Assembly: GCA_033782935.1 (NCBI GenBank)
Contig: JAWQEG010000065.1
Coordinates: forward strand, 769,001 to 833,000
Length of the DNA: 64,000 nucleotides
Source: Petrolisthes cinctipes
Taxonomy: Eukaryota; Arthropoda; Malacostraca; Decapoda; Porcellanidae
Direction: 5' to 3'
Positions 12,011 through 21,353 of the stretch are shown one piece after another (the stretch's first letter is position 1; every line of letters begins with the position of its first letter). The notes below the pieces were generated by a model. It was not told where the DNA came from and made no database searches. It saw nothing but the letters and a program-made list of their open reading frames with translations. Made by a program: the position numbers and the translations under genes.

Positions 12011-15000
12011 GTGTTAGAGTATTTTCAAAATACATGCTCAAAACATACTGAAAATCGATCTTTTAGGTGCCCAAAAGTCGATATGTGCATGCATCTACTG
12101 TACCCGTTTATATCTCAAATTCTGGCCCTAAACACCCGAAAATTCGATATTTTGGGGTCCCAGAAGCGATCTGTACATGCCTACTCCGTGTTAGAGTATT
12201 TTCAAAATTCAGGCCCAAAACATGCTGAAAATCGATATTTTTGGTGCCCAAAGTCAATATGTGCATGTATCTTCTGTACCCGTTTATATCTCGAATTCAG
12301 GCTCAAAACACCCGAAAATTCAATATTTTGGGGTCCCAGAAGCAATCTGTACAGTGCTAGAATATTTTCAAAATATAGCCTAAAAACATGCTAAAAATCG
12401 ATCTTTTAGGTGCCATAAAGTCGATATCTCAAATTCAGTCCCAAAACACCCGAAAATTCGATATTTAGGGGTCCCAGAAGCGATCTGTACATGCCTACTC
12501 CGTGATAGAGTATTTTCAAAATACATGCTCAAAACATACTGAAAATCGATCTTTTAGGTGCACAAAAGTCGATATGTGCATGCATCTTCAGTACCCGTTT
12601 ATATCTCAAATTCAGGCTCAAAACACCCGAAAATTCATTATTTTGGAGTCCCAGAAGCAATCTGTACATGCCTACTCAGTGTTAGAGTATTTTTTTTAAA
12701 ATACAGGCCCAAAACATGCTGAAAATCGATATTTTAGATGCCAAAAGTCAATATGTGCATGTATCTTCTGTACCCGTTTATATCTCAAATTCAGGCTCAA
12801 AACACCCGAAAATTCAATATTTTGGGGTCCCAGAAGCAATCTGTACATGCCTACTCAGTGTTAGAGTATTTTCAAAATACAGGCCCAAAACATGCTGAAA
12901 ATCGATATTTTAGATGCCCAAAGTCAATATGTGCATGTATCTTCTGTACCCGTTTATATCTCAAATTCAGGCTCAAAACACCCGAAAATTCAATATTTTG
13001 GGGTCCCAGAAGCAATCTGTACATGCCTACACAGTGCTAGAATATTTTCAAAATATAGGCTAAAAACATGCTAAAAATCGACATTTTAGGTGCCAAAAAA
13101 TCGATATCTCAAATTCAGTCCCAAAACACCCGAAAATTCGATATTTAGGGGTCCCAGAAGCGATCTGTACATGCCTACTCCGTGTTAGAGTATTTTCAAA
13201 ATACATGCTCAAAACATACTGAAAATCGATCTTTTAGGTGCACAAAAGTTGATATGTGCATGCATCTTCAGTACCCGTTTATATCTCATATTCAGGCTCA
13301 AAACACCCGAAAATTCAATATTTTGGGGTCACAGAAGCAATCTGTACATGCCTACTCAGTGTTAGAGTATTTTCAAAATACAGGCCCAAAACATGCTGAA
13401 AATCGATATTTTAGATGCCCAAAGACAATATGTGCATGTATCTTCTGTACCCGTTTATATCTCAAATTCAGGCTCAAAACACCCGAAATTTCAATATTTT
13501 CGGGTCCCAGAAGCAATCTGTACAGTGCTAGAATATTTTCAAAATATAGGCTAAAAACATGCTAAAAATCGACATTTTAGGTGCCAAAAAATCGATATCT
13601 CAAATTCAGTCCCAAAACACCCGAAAATTCGATATTTAGAGGTCCCAGAAGGTATCTGTACATGCCTACTCCGTGTTAGAGTATTTTCAAAATACAGGCC
13701 CAAAACATACTGAAAATCGATCTTTTAGGTGCACAAAAGTCGATATGTGCATGCATCTTCTGTACCCGTTTATATCTCAAATTCTGGCCCTAAACACCCG
13801 AAAATTCGATATTTTGGGGTCCCAGAAGCGATCTGTACATGCCTACTCCGTGTTAGAGTATTTTCAAAATTCAGGCCCAAAACATGCTGAAAATCGATAT
13901 TTTTGGTGCCCAAAGTCAATATGTGCATGTATCTTCTGTACCCGTTTATATCTCAAATTCAGGCTCAAAACACCCGAAAATTCAATATTTTGGGGTCCCA
14001 GAAGCAATCTGTACATGCCTACTCAGTGCTAGAATATTTTCAAAATATAGGCTAAAAACATGCTAAAAATCGATCTTTTAGGTGCCAAAAAGTCGATATC
14101 TCAAATTCAGTCCCAAAACACCCGAAAATTCGATATTTAGTGGTCCCAGAAGAGATCTGTACATGCCTACTCCGTGTTAGAGTATTTTCAAAATACATGC
14201 TCAAAACATACTGAAAATCGATCTTTTAGGTGCCCAAAAGTCGATATGTGCATGCATCTACTGTACCCGTTTATATCTCAAATTCTGGCCCTAAACACCC
14301 GAAAATTCGATATTTTGGGGTCCCAGAAGCGATCTGTACATGCCTACTCCGTGTTAGAGTATTTTCAAAATTCAGGCCCAAAACATGCTGAAAATCGATA
14401 TTTTAGATGCCCAAAGTCAATATGTGCATGTATCTTCTGTACCCGTTTATATCTCGAATTCAGGCTCAAAACACCCGAAAATTCAATATTTTGGGGTCCC
14501 AGAAGCAATCTGTACAGTGCTAGAATATTTTCAAAATATAGCCTAAAAACATGCTAAAAATCGATCTTTTAGGTGCCATAAAGTCGATATCTCAAATTCA
14601 GTCCCAAAACACCCGAAAATTCGATATTTAGGGGTCCCAGAAGCGATCTGTACATGCCTACTCCGTGATAGAGTATTTTCAAAATACATGCTCAAAACAT
14701 ACTGAAAATCGATCTTTTAGGTGCACAAAAGTCGATATGTGCATGCATCTTCAGTACCCGTTTATATCTCAAATTCAGGCTCAAAACACCCGAAAATTCG
14801 ATATTTTGGAGTCCCAGAAGCAATCTGTACATGCCTACTCAGTGTTAGAGTATTTTTTTTAAAATACAGGCCCAAAACATGCTGAAAATCGATATTTTAG
14901 ATGCCAAAAGTCAATATGTGCATGTATCTTCTGTACCCGTTTATATCTCAAATTCAGGCTCAAAACACCCGAAAATTCAATATTTTGGGGTCCCAGCAGC

Positions 15001-17689
15001 AATCTGTACATGCCTACACACTGCTAGAATATTTTCAAAATATAGGCTAAAAACATGCTAAAAATCGGCATTTTAGGTGCCAAAAAATCGATATCTCAAA
15101 TTCAGTCCCAAAACACCCGAAAATTCGATATTTAGAGGTCCCAGAAGGTATCTGTACATGCCTACTCCGTGTTAGAGTATTTTCAAAATACATGCTCAAA
15201 ACATACTGAAAATCGATCTTTTAGGTGCACAAAAGTCGATATGTGCATGCATCTTCTGTACCCGTTTATATCTCAAATTCAGTCCCAAAACACCCGAAAA
15301 TTCGATATTTAGGGGTCCCAGAAGCGATCTGTACATGCCTACTCCGTGTTAGAGTATTTTCAAAATACATGCTCAAAACATACTGAAAATCGATCTTTTA
15401 GGTGCACAAAAGTTGATATGTGCATGCATCTTCAGTACCCGTTTATATCTCATATTCAGGCTCAAAACACCCGAAAATTCAATATTTTGGGGTCACAGAA
15501 GCAATCTGTACATGCCTACTCAGTGTTAGAGTATTTTCAAAATACAGGCCCAAAACATGCTGAAAATCGATATTTTAGATGCCCAAAGACAATATGTGCA
15601 TGTATCTTCTGTACCCGTTTATATCTCGAATTCAGGCTCAAAACACCCGAAAATTCAATATTTTGGGGTCCCAGAAGCAATCTGTACAGTGCTAGAATAT
15701 TTTCAAAATATAGCCTAAAAACATGCTAAAAATCGATCTTTTAGGTGCCATAAAGTCGATATCTCAAATTCAGTCCCAAAACACCCGAAAATTCGATATT
15801 TAGGGGTCCCAGAAGCGATCTGTACATGCCTACTCCGTGATAGAGTATTTTCAAAATACATGCTCAAAACATACTGAAAATCGATCTTTTAGGTGCACAA
15901 AAGTCGATATGTGCATGCATCTTCAGTACCCGTTTATATCTCAAATTCAGGCTCAAAACACCCGAAAATTCATTATTTTGGAGTCCCAGAAGCAATCTGT
16001 ACATGCCTACTCCGTGTTAGAGTATTTTTTTTAAAATACATGCTCAAAACATACTGAAAATCGATCTTTTAGGTGCACAAAAGTCGATATGTGCATGCAT
16101 CTTCTGTACCCGTTTATATCTCAAATTCAGTCCCAAAACACCCGAAAATTCGATATTTAGAGGTCCCAGAAGGTATCTGTACATGCCTACTCCGTGTTAG
16201 AGTATTTTCAAAATACAGGCCCAAAACATACTGAAAATCGATCTTTTAGGTGCACAAAAGTCGATATGTGCATGCATCTTCTGTACCCGTTTATATCTCA
16301 AATTCTGGCCCTAAACACCCGAAAATTCGATATTTTGGGGTCCCAGAAGCGATCTGTACATGCCTACTCCGTGTTAGAGTATTTTCAAAATTCAGGCCCA
16401 AAACATGCTGAAAATCGATATTTTTGGTGCCCAAAGTCAATATGTGCATGTATCTTCTGTACCCGTTTATATCTCAAATTCAGGCTCAAAACACCCGAAA
16501 ATTCAATATTTTGGGGTCCCAGAAGCAATCTGTACATGCCTACTCAGTGCTAGAATATTTTCAAAATATAGGCTAAAAACATGCTAAAAATCGATCTTTT
16601 AGGTGCCAAAAAGTCGATATCTCAAATTCAGTCCCAAAACACCCGAAAATTCGATATTTAGTGGTCCCAGAAGAGATCTGTACATGCCTACTCCGTGTTA
16701 GAGTATTTTCAAAATACATGCTCAAAACATACTGAAAATCGATCTTTTAGGTGCCCAAAAGTCGATATGTGCATGCATCTACTGTACCCGTTTATATCTC
16801 AAATTCTGGCCCTAAACACCCGAAAATTCGATATTTTGGGGTCCCAGAAGCGATCTGTACATGCCTACTCCGTGTTAGAGTATTTTCAAAATTCAGGCCC
16901 AAAACATGCTGAAAATCGATATTTTAGATGCCCAAAGTCAATATGTGCATGTATCTTCTGTACCCGTTTATATCTCGAATTCAGGCTCAAAACACCCGAA
17001 AATTCAATATTTTGGGGTCCCAGAAGCAATCTGTACAGTGCTAGAATATTTTCAAAATATAGCCTAAAAACATGCTAAAAATCGATCTTTTAGGTGCCAT
17101 AAAGTCGATATCTCAAATTCAGTCCCAAAACACCCGAAAATTCGATATTTAGGGGTCCCAGAAGCGATCTGTACATGCCTACTCCGTGATAGAGTATTTT
17201 CAAAATACATGCTCAAAACATACTGAAAATCGATCTTTTAGGTGCACAAAAGTCGATATGTGCATGCATCTTCAGTACCCGTTTATATCTCAAATTCAGG
17301 CTCAAAACACCCGAAAATTCGATATTTTGGAGTCCCAGAAGCAATCTGTACATGCCTACTCAGTGTTAGAGTATTTTTTTTAAAATACAGGCCCAAAACA
17401 TGCTGAAAATCGATATTTTAGATGCCAAAAGTCAATATGTGCATGTATCTTCTGTACCCGTTTATATCTCAAATTCAGGCTCAAAACACCCGAAAATTCA
17501 ATATTTTGGGGTCCCAGCAGCAATCTGTACATGCCTACACACTGCTAGAATATTTTCAAAATATAGGCTAAAAACATGCTAAAAATCGGCATTTTAGGTG
17601 CCAAAAAATCGATATCTCAAATTCAGTCCCAAAACACCCGAAAATTCGATATTTAGAGGTCCCAGAAGGTATCTGTACATGCCTACTCC
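12011..17689 (+). repeat. Mosaic block with poly-T variants and single-monomer units
   Basis: Unit starts are 12011, 12502, 13182, 13673, 14174, 14665, 15169, 15346, 15837, 16014, 16194, 16695, 17186 and 17690. Segments recur at offsets 2,163/2,164 (12011 to 14174; 13182 to 15346) and 2,521 (13673-15278 to 16194-17799). Shared private markers are tggtcccagaagagatc, tctactgtaccc, tctcgaattcagg, gtgccataaagtc, gtgatagag, tcccagcagcaatc, cacactgctag and aatcggcatttt. The units at 15169 (177 bp) and 16014 (180 bp) are single hybrid monomers joining an M1 half A to an M3 half B. Confidence 0.9.
12690..12697 (+). repeat. Poly-T(8-9) variant of the dyad element
   Basis: The usual tattttcaaaata reads tattttttttaaaata here: the central c is lost and the T run grows to eight. 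The same change is at 14853-14860, 16025-16032 and 17374-17381. A nine-T version with aaatac is at 38916-38924 and 41863-41871. It lengthens the host trimer by 3 bp (504 or 494). Its distribution follows the block duplications, so it marks one lineage. Confidence 0.88.
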
Positions 17690-18190
17690 GTGTTAGAGTA
17701 TTTTCAAAATACATGCTCAAAACATACTGAAAATCGATCTTTTAGGTGCACAAAAGTCGATATGTGCATGCATCTTCTGTACCCGTTTATATCTCAAATT
17801 CTGGCCCTAAACACCCGAAAATTCGATATTTTGAGGTCCCAGAAGCGATCTGTACATGCCTACTACGTGTTAGAGTATTTTCAAAATTCAGGCCCAAAAC
17901 ATGCTGAAAAAAGATATTTTTGGTGCCCAAAGTCAATATGTGCATGTATCTTCTGTACCCGTTTATATCTCAAATTCAGGCTCAAAACACCCGAAAATTC
18001 AATATTTTGGGGTCCCAGAAGCAATCTGTACATGCCTACTCAGTGCTAGAATATTTTCAAAATATAGGCTAAAAACATGCTAAAAATCGATCTTTTAGGT
18101 GCCAAAAAGTCGATATCTCAAATTCAGTCCCAAAACACCCGAAAATTCGATATTTAGGGGTCCCAGAAGCGATCTGTACATGCCTACTCC

Positions 18191-18868
18191 GTGTTAGAGT
18201 ATTTTCAAAATACATGCTCAAAACATACTGAAAATCGATCGTTTAGGTGCACAAAAGTCGATATGTGCATGCATCTTCAGTACCCGTTTATATCTCAAAT
18301 TCAGGCTCAAAACACCCGAAAATTCAATATTTTGGGGTCCCAGAAGATATCTGTACATGCCTACTCCGTGTTAGAGTATTTTCAAAATACAGGCCAAAAA
18401 CATACTGAAAATCGATCTTTTAGGTGCACAAAAGTCGATATGTGCATGCATCTTCAGTACCCGTTTATATCTCAAATCCAGGCTCAAAACACCCGAAAAT
18501 TCAATATTTTGGGGTCCCAGAAGCAATCTGTACATGCCTACTCAGTGTTAGAGTATTTTCAAAATACAGGCCCAAAACATGCTGAAAATCGATATTTTAG
18601 ATGCCCAAAGTCAATATGTGCATGTATTTTCTGTACCTGTTTATATCTCAAATTCAGGCTCAAAACACCCGAAAATTCAATATTTTGGGGTCCCAGAAGC
18701 AATCTGTACATGCCTACACAGTGCTAGAATATTTTCAAAATATAGGCTAAAAACATGCTAAAAATCGACATTTTAGGTGCCAAAAAATCGATATCTCAAA
18801 TTCAGTCCCAAAACACCCGAAAATTCGATATTTAGAGGTCCCAGAAGGTATCTGTACATGCCTACTCC
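18191..18868 (+). repeat. 678-bp tetramer HOR variant (example)
   Basis: The unit has an extra M1-type monomer: two successive M1 copies, then M2 and M3. It contains the longest open frame of the window (178 codons) only because the extra monomer is 177 bp, a multiple of three. Equivalent tetramers start at 21855 and 35106, and 12502 is similar (680 bp, with the poly-T change). Confidence 0.88.
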
Positions 18869-19367
18869 GTGTTAGAGTATTTTCAAAATACAGGCCAAAA
18901 ACATACTGAAAATCGATCTCTTTGGTGCCCAAAAGTCGATATGTGCATGCATCTTCTGTACCCATTTATATCTCAAATTCTGGCCCTAAACACCCGAAAA
19001 TTCGATATTTTGGGGTCCCAGAAGCGATCTGTACATGCATACTCCGTGTTAGAGTATTTTCAAAATTCAGGCCCAAAACATGCTGAAAATCGATATTTTT
19101 GGTTCCCAAAGTCAATATGTGCATGTATCTTCTGTACCCGTTTATATCTCAAATTCAGACTCAAAACACCCGAAAATTCAATATTTTGGGGTCCCAGAAG
19201 CAATCTGTACAATGCTAGAATATTTTCAAAATATAGGCTAAAAACATGCTAAAAATCGATCTTTCAGGTGCCAAAAAGTCGATATCTCAAATTCAGTCCC
19301 AAAACACCCGAAAATTCGATATTTAGGGGTCCCAGAAGCGATCTGTACATGCCTACTCTGTGTTAGA

Positions 19368-19382
19368 GTATTTTCAAAATAC
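19368..19382. repeat. 15-bp dyad symmetry element, M1 type
   Basis: The sequence gtattttcaaaatac is a perfect inverted repeat with 7-bp arms around one central base. It sits at the start of M1, and of M2 in type I units. The equivalent M3 site at 19721-19735 reads atattttcaaaatat and is also a perfect 7+1+7 dyad, although the outer base pair has changed, so the symmetry is kept by compensating changes. Type II M2 copies (gtattttcaaaattc) break it. Short dyads are reported at centromeric satellites lacking CENP-B boxes. Function here is inferred only. Confidence 0.7.
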
Positions 19383-19550
19383 ATGCTCAAAACATACTGA
19401 AAATCGATCATTTAGGTGCACAAAAGTCGATATGTGCATGCATCTTCAGTACCCGTTTATATCTCAAATTCAGGCTCAAAACACCCGAAAATTCAATAAT
19501 TTGGGGTCCCAGAAGCAATCTGTACATGCATACTCAGTGTTAGAGTATTT

Positions 19551-19726
19551 TCAAAATACAGGCCCAAAACATGCTGAAAATCGATATTTTAGATGCCCAA
19601 AGTCAATATGTGCATGTATCTTCTGTACCCGTTTATATCTCAAATTCAGGCTCAAAACACCCGAAAATTCAATATTTTGGGGTCCCAGAAGCAATCTGTA
19701 CATGCCAACTCAGTGCTAGAATATTT
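19551..19726 (+). repeat. Monomer as two diverged ~88-bp half-repeats
   Basis: Half A (19551-19639, 89 bp) and half B (19640-19726, 87 bp) of one monomer align to each other. Both start tcaaa, then (a)caggc(c/t)caaaaca, (c/t)gaaaat, atatttt, ccca, caat, gt(g/a)catg. Over an ungapped 45-bp stretch starting cgatatttta in A and caatattttg in B I count 30 identical positions (67%), and the preceding ~30 bp match better with small gaps. The ~176-bp monomer is therefore an old head-to-tail dimer of an ~88-bp element. Across the trimer at 19360 the half lengths are 90, 87, 89, 87, 61 and 87. Confidence 0.85.
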
Positions 19727-19781
19727 TCAAAATATAGGCTAAAAACATGCTAAAAATCGATCTTTTAGGTGCCAAAAAGTC

Positions 19782-19787
19782 GATATC
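19782..19787 (+). other. 28-bp deletion junction defining monomer M3
   Basis: In M3, half A ends gtcgatatctcaaattc, whereas M1 and M2 have gatatgtgcatg...cgtttatatctcaaattc. The missing 28 bp lie between two near-identical gatat/tatat words, consistent with a microhomology-mediated deletion. The junction creates GATATC (an EcoRV recognition sequence), absent from M1 and M2, so it occurs about once per trimer throughout the array and in both arms. This shortens M3 to 148 bp and is the anchor of the trimer period. Confidence 0.9.
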
Positions 19788-20862
19788 TCAAATTCAGTCC
19801 CAAAACACCCGAAAATTCGATATTTAGGGGTCCCAGAAGCGATCTGTACATGCCTACTCCGTGTTAGAGTATTTTCAAAATACATGCTCAAAACATACTG
19901 AAAATCGATCTTTTAGGTGCACAAAAGTCGATATGTGCATGCATCTTCAGTACCCGTTTATATCTCAAATTCAGGCTCAAATCACCCGAAAATTCAATAT
20001 TTTGGAGTCCCAGAAGCAATCTGTACATGCCTACTCAGTGTTAGAGTATTTTCAAAATACAGGCCCAAAACATGCTGAAAATCGATATTTTAGATGCCCA
20101 AAGTCAATATGTGCATGTATCTTCTGTACCCGTTTATATCTCAAATTCAGGCTCAAAACACCCGAAAATTCAATATTTTGGGGTCCCAGAAGCAATCTGT
20201 ACATGCCTACACAGTGCTAGAATATTTTCAAAATATAGGCTAAAAACATGCTAAAAATCGACATTTTAGGTGCCAAAACATCGATATCTCAAATTCAGTC
20301 CCAAAACACCCGAAAATTCGATATTTAGAGGTCCCAGAAGGTATCTGTACATGCCTACTCCGTGTTAGAGTATTTTCAAAATACAGGCCAAAAACATACT
20401 GAAAATCGATCTTTTAGGTGCCCAAAAGTCGATATGTGCATGCATCTTCTGTACCCGTTTATATCTCAAATTCTGGCCGTAAACACCCGAAAATTCGATA
20501 TTTTGGGGTCCCAGAAGCGATCTGTACATGCCTACTCCGTGTTAGAGTATTTTCAAAATTCAGGCCCAAAACATGCTGAAAATCGATATTTTTGGTGCAT
20601 AAAGTCAATATGTGCTTGTATCTTCTGTACCCGTTTATATCTCAAATTCAGGCTCAAAACACCCGAAAATTCAATATTTTGGGGTCCCAGCAGCAATCTG
20701 TACATGCCTACACACTGCTAGAATATTTTCAAAATATAGGCTAAAAACATGCTAAAAATCGACATTTTAGGTGCCAAAAAATCGATATCTCAAATTCAGT
20801 CCCAAAACACCCGAAAATTCGATATTTAGAGGTCCCAGAAGGTATCTGTACATGCCTACTCC

Positions 20863-21353
20863 GTGTTAGAGTATTTTCAAAATACAGGCCAAAAACATAC
20901 TGAAAATCGATCTTTTAGGTGCCCAAAAGTCGATATGTGCATGCATCTTCTGTACCCGTTTATATCTCAAATTCTGGCCCTAAACACCCGAAAATTCGAT
21001 ATTTTGGGGTCCCAGAAGCGATCTGTACATGCCTACTCCGTGTTAGAGTATTTTCAAAATTCAGGCCCAAAACATGCTGAAAATCGATATTTTTGGTGCC
21101 CAAAGTCAATATGTGCATGTATCTTCTGTACCCGTTTATATCCCAAATTCAGGCTCAAAACACCCGAAAATTCAATATTTTGGGGTCCCAGAAGCAATCT
21201 GTACAGTGCTAGAATATTTTCAAAATATAGGCTAAAAATATGCTAAAAATCGATCTTTTAGGTGCCAAAAAGTCGATATCTCAAATTCAGTCCCAAAACA
21301 CCCGAAAATTCGATATTTAGAGGTCCCAGAAGCGATCTGTACATGCCTACTCC
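20863..21353 (+). repeat. Reference type II trimer, 491-bp deleted form
   Basis: M1 is 20863-21039 (177 bp), M2 21040-21205 (166 bp) and M3 21206-21353 (148 bp). Type II is distinguished by caggccaaaaacatactg, gtgcccaaaag, cttctgtaccc and attctggccctaaacac in M1, and by caaaattcaggccc plus atttttggtgccc in M2. The M2/M3 boundary reads tctgtacagtgctag instead of tctgtacatgcctactcagtgctag, a 10-bp deletion that accounts for the 491-bp length. This deleted form is widespread, for example in the units starting at 14174, 18869, 29992, 43672 and 47956. Confidence 0.93.

Larger units (their letters stand above)
19360..19860 (+). repeat. Reference 501-bp trimer HOR (type I)
   Basis: This unit contains M1 19360-19536 (177 bp), M2 19537-19712 (176 bp) and M3 19713-19860 (148 bp). 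M1 starts gtgttagag and carries gtgcacaaaag and cttcagtaccc. M2 starts gtgttagag and carries caggcccaaaacatgctg and ttagatgccc. M3 starts gtgctagaat and carries ggctaaaaacatgc. Type I is marked by acatgctcaaaac in M1 and by gatattttagatgc in M2. This copy also has a private aataatttgg variant, shared with 23159 and 25978. Confidence 0.95.
17665..20690 (+). repeat. ~3.0-kb duplication, period 3,664 bp, copy 1
   Basis: This segment matches about 21329-24354 at an offset of 3,664 bp. Unit starts are 17690, 18191, 18869, 19360, 19861 and 20362. Shared private markers are tactacgtgttag, gatcgtttaggtg, caaatccaggc, gtacctgttta, catgcatactcc, gtacaatgctag, ctctgtgttag, aataatttgg, ggccgtaaac and gtgcataaagtc. 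Only a handful of differences are visible, for example aaaaaagatattt here against aaaatcgatattt at about 21569. It includes one 678-bp tetramer (18191-18868). Confidence 0.92.

Noticed and set aside
12690..12697. Polyadenylated retroposon tail at the T-run
   Set aside because: The run is only 8-9 bases, lies inside a monomer that continues normally on both sides, and has no target-site duplication or inserted sequence.
18191..18727. Repeated open frames of 119-178 codons across most HOR units, on either strand
   Set aside because: They follow from the repeat: M1 is 177 bp (a multiple of three), so one stop-poor frame recurs until the tgctag in M3. Most start with GTG or TTG, they overlap in several frames, they change frame with each 10-bp deletion, and they show no domain, no codon bias and no conserved start. 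Not called as genes.
19400..19445. tgcatgca-type palindromes and atcgat sites as regulatory elements
   Set aside because: They are simple short palindromes recurring with the monomer. Nothing around them suggests a promoter or operator.
19551..19726. Assignment to a named satellite family or host species
   Set aside because: Monomer length and AT-richness resemble many plant and animal centromeric satellites, but I cannot match the sequence to one from memory and would be guessing.
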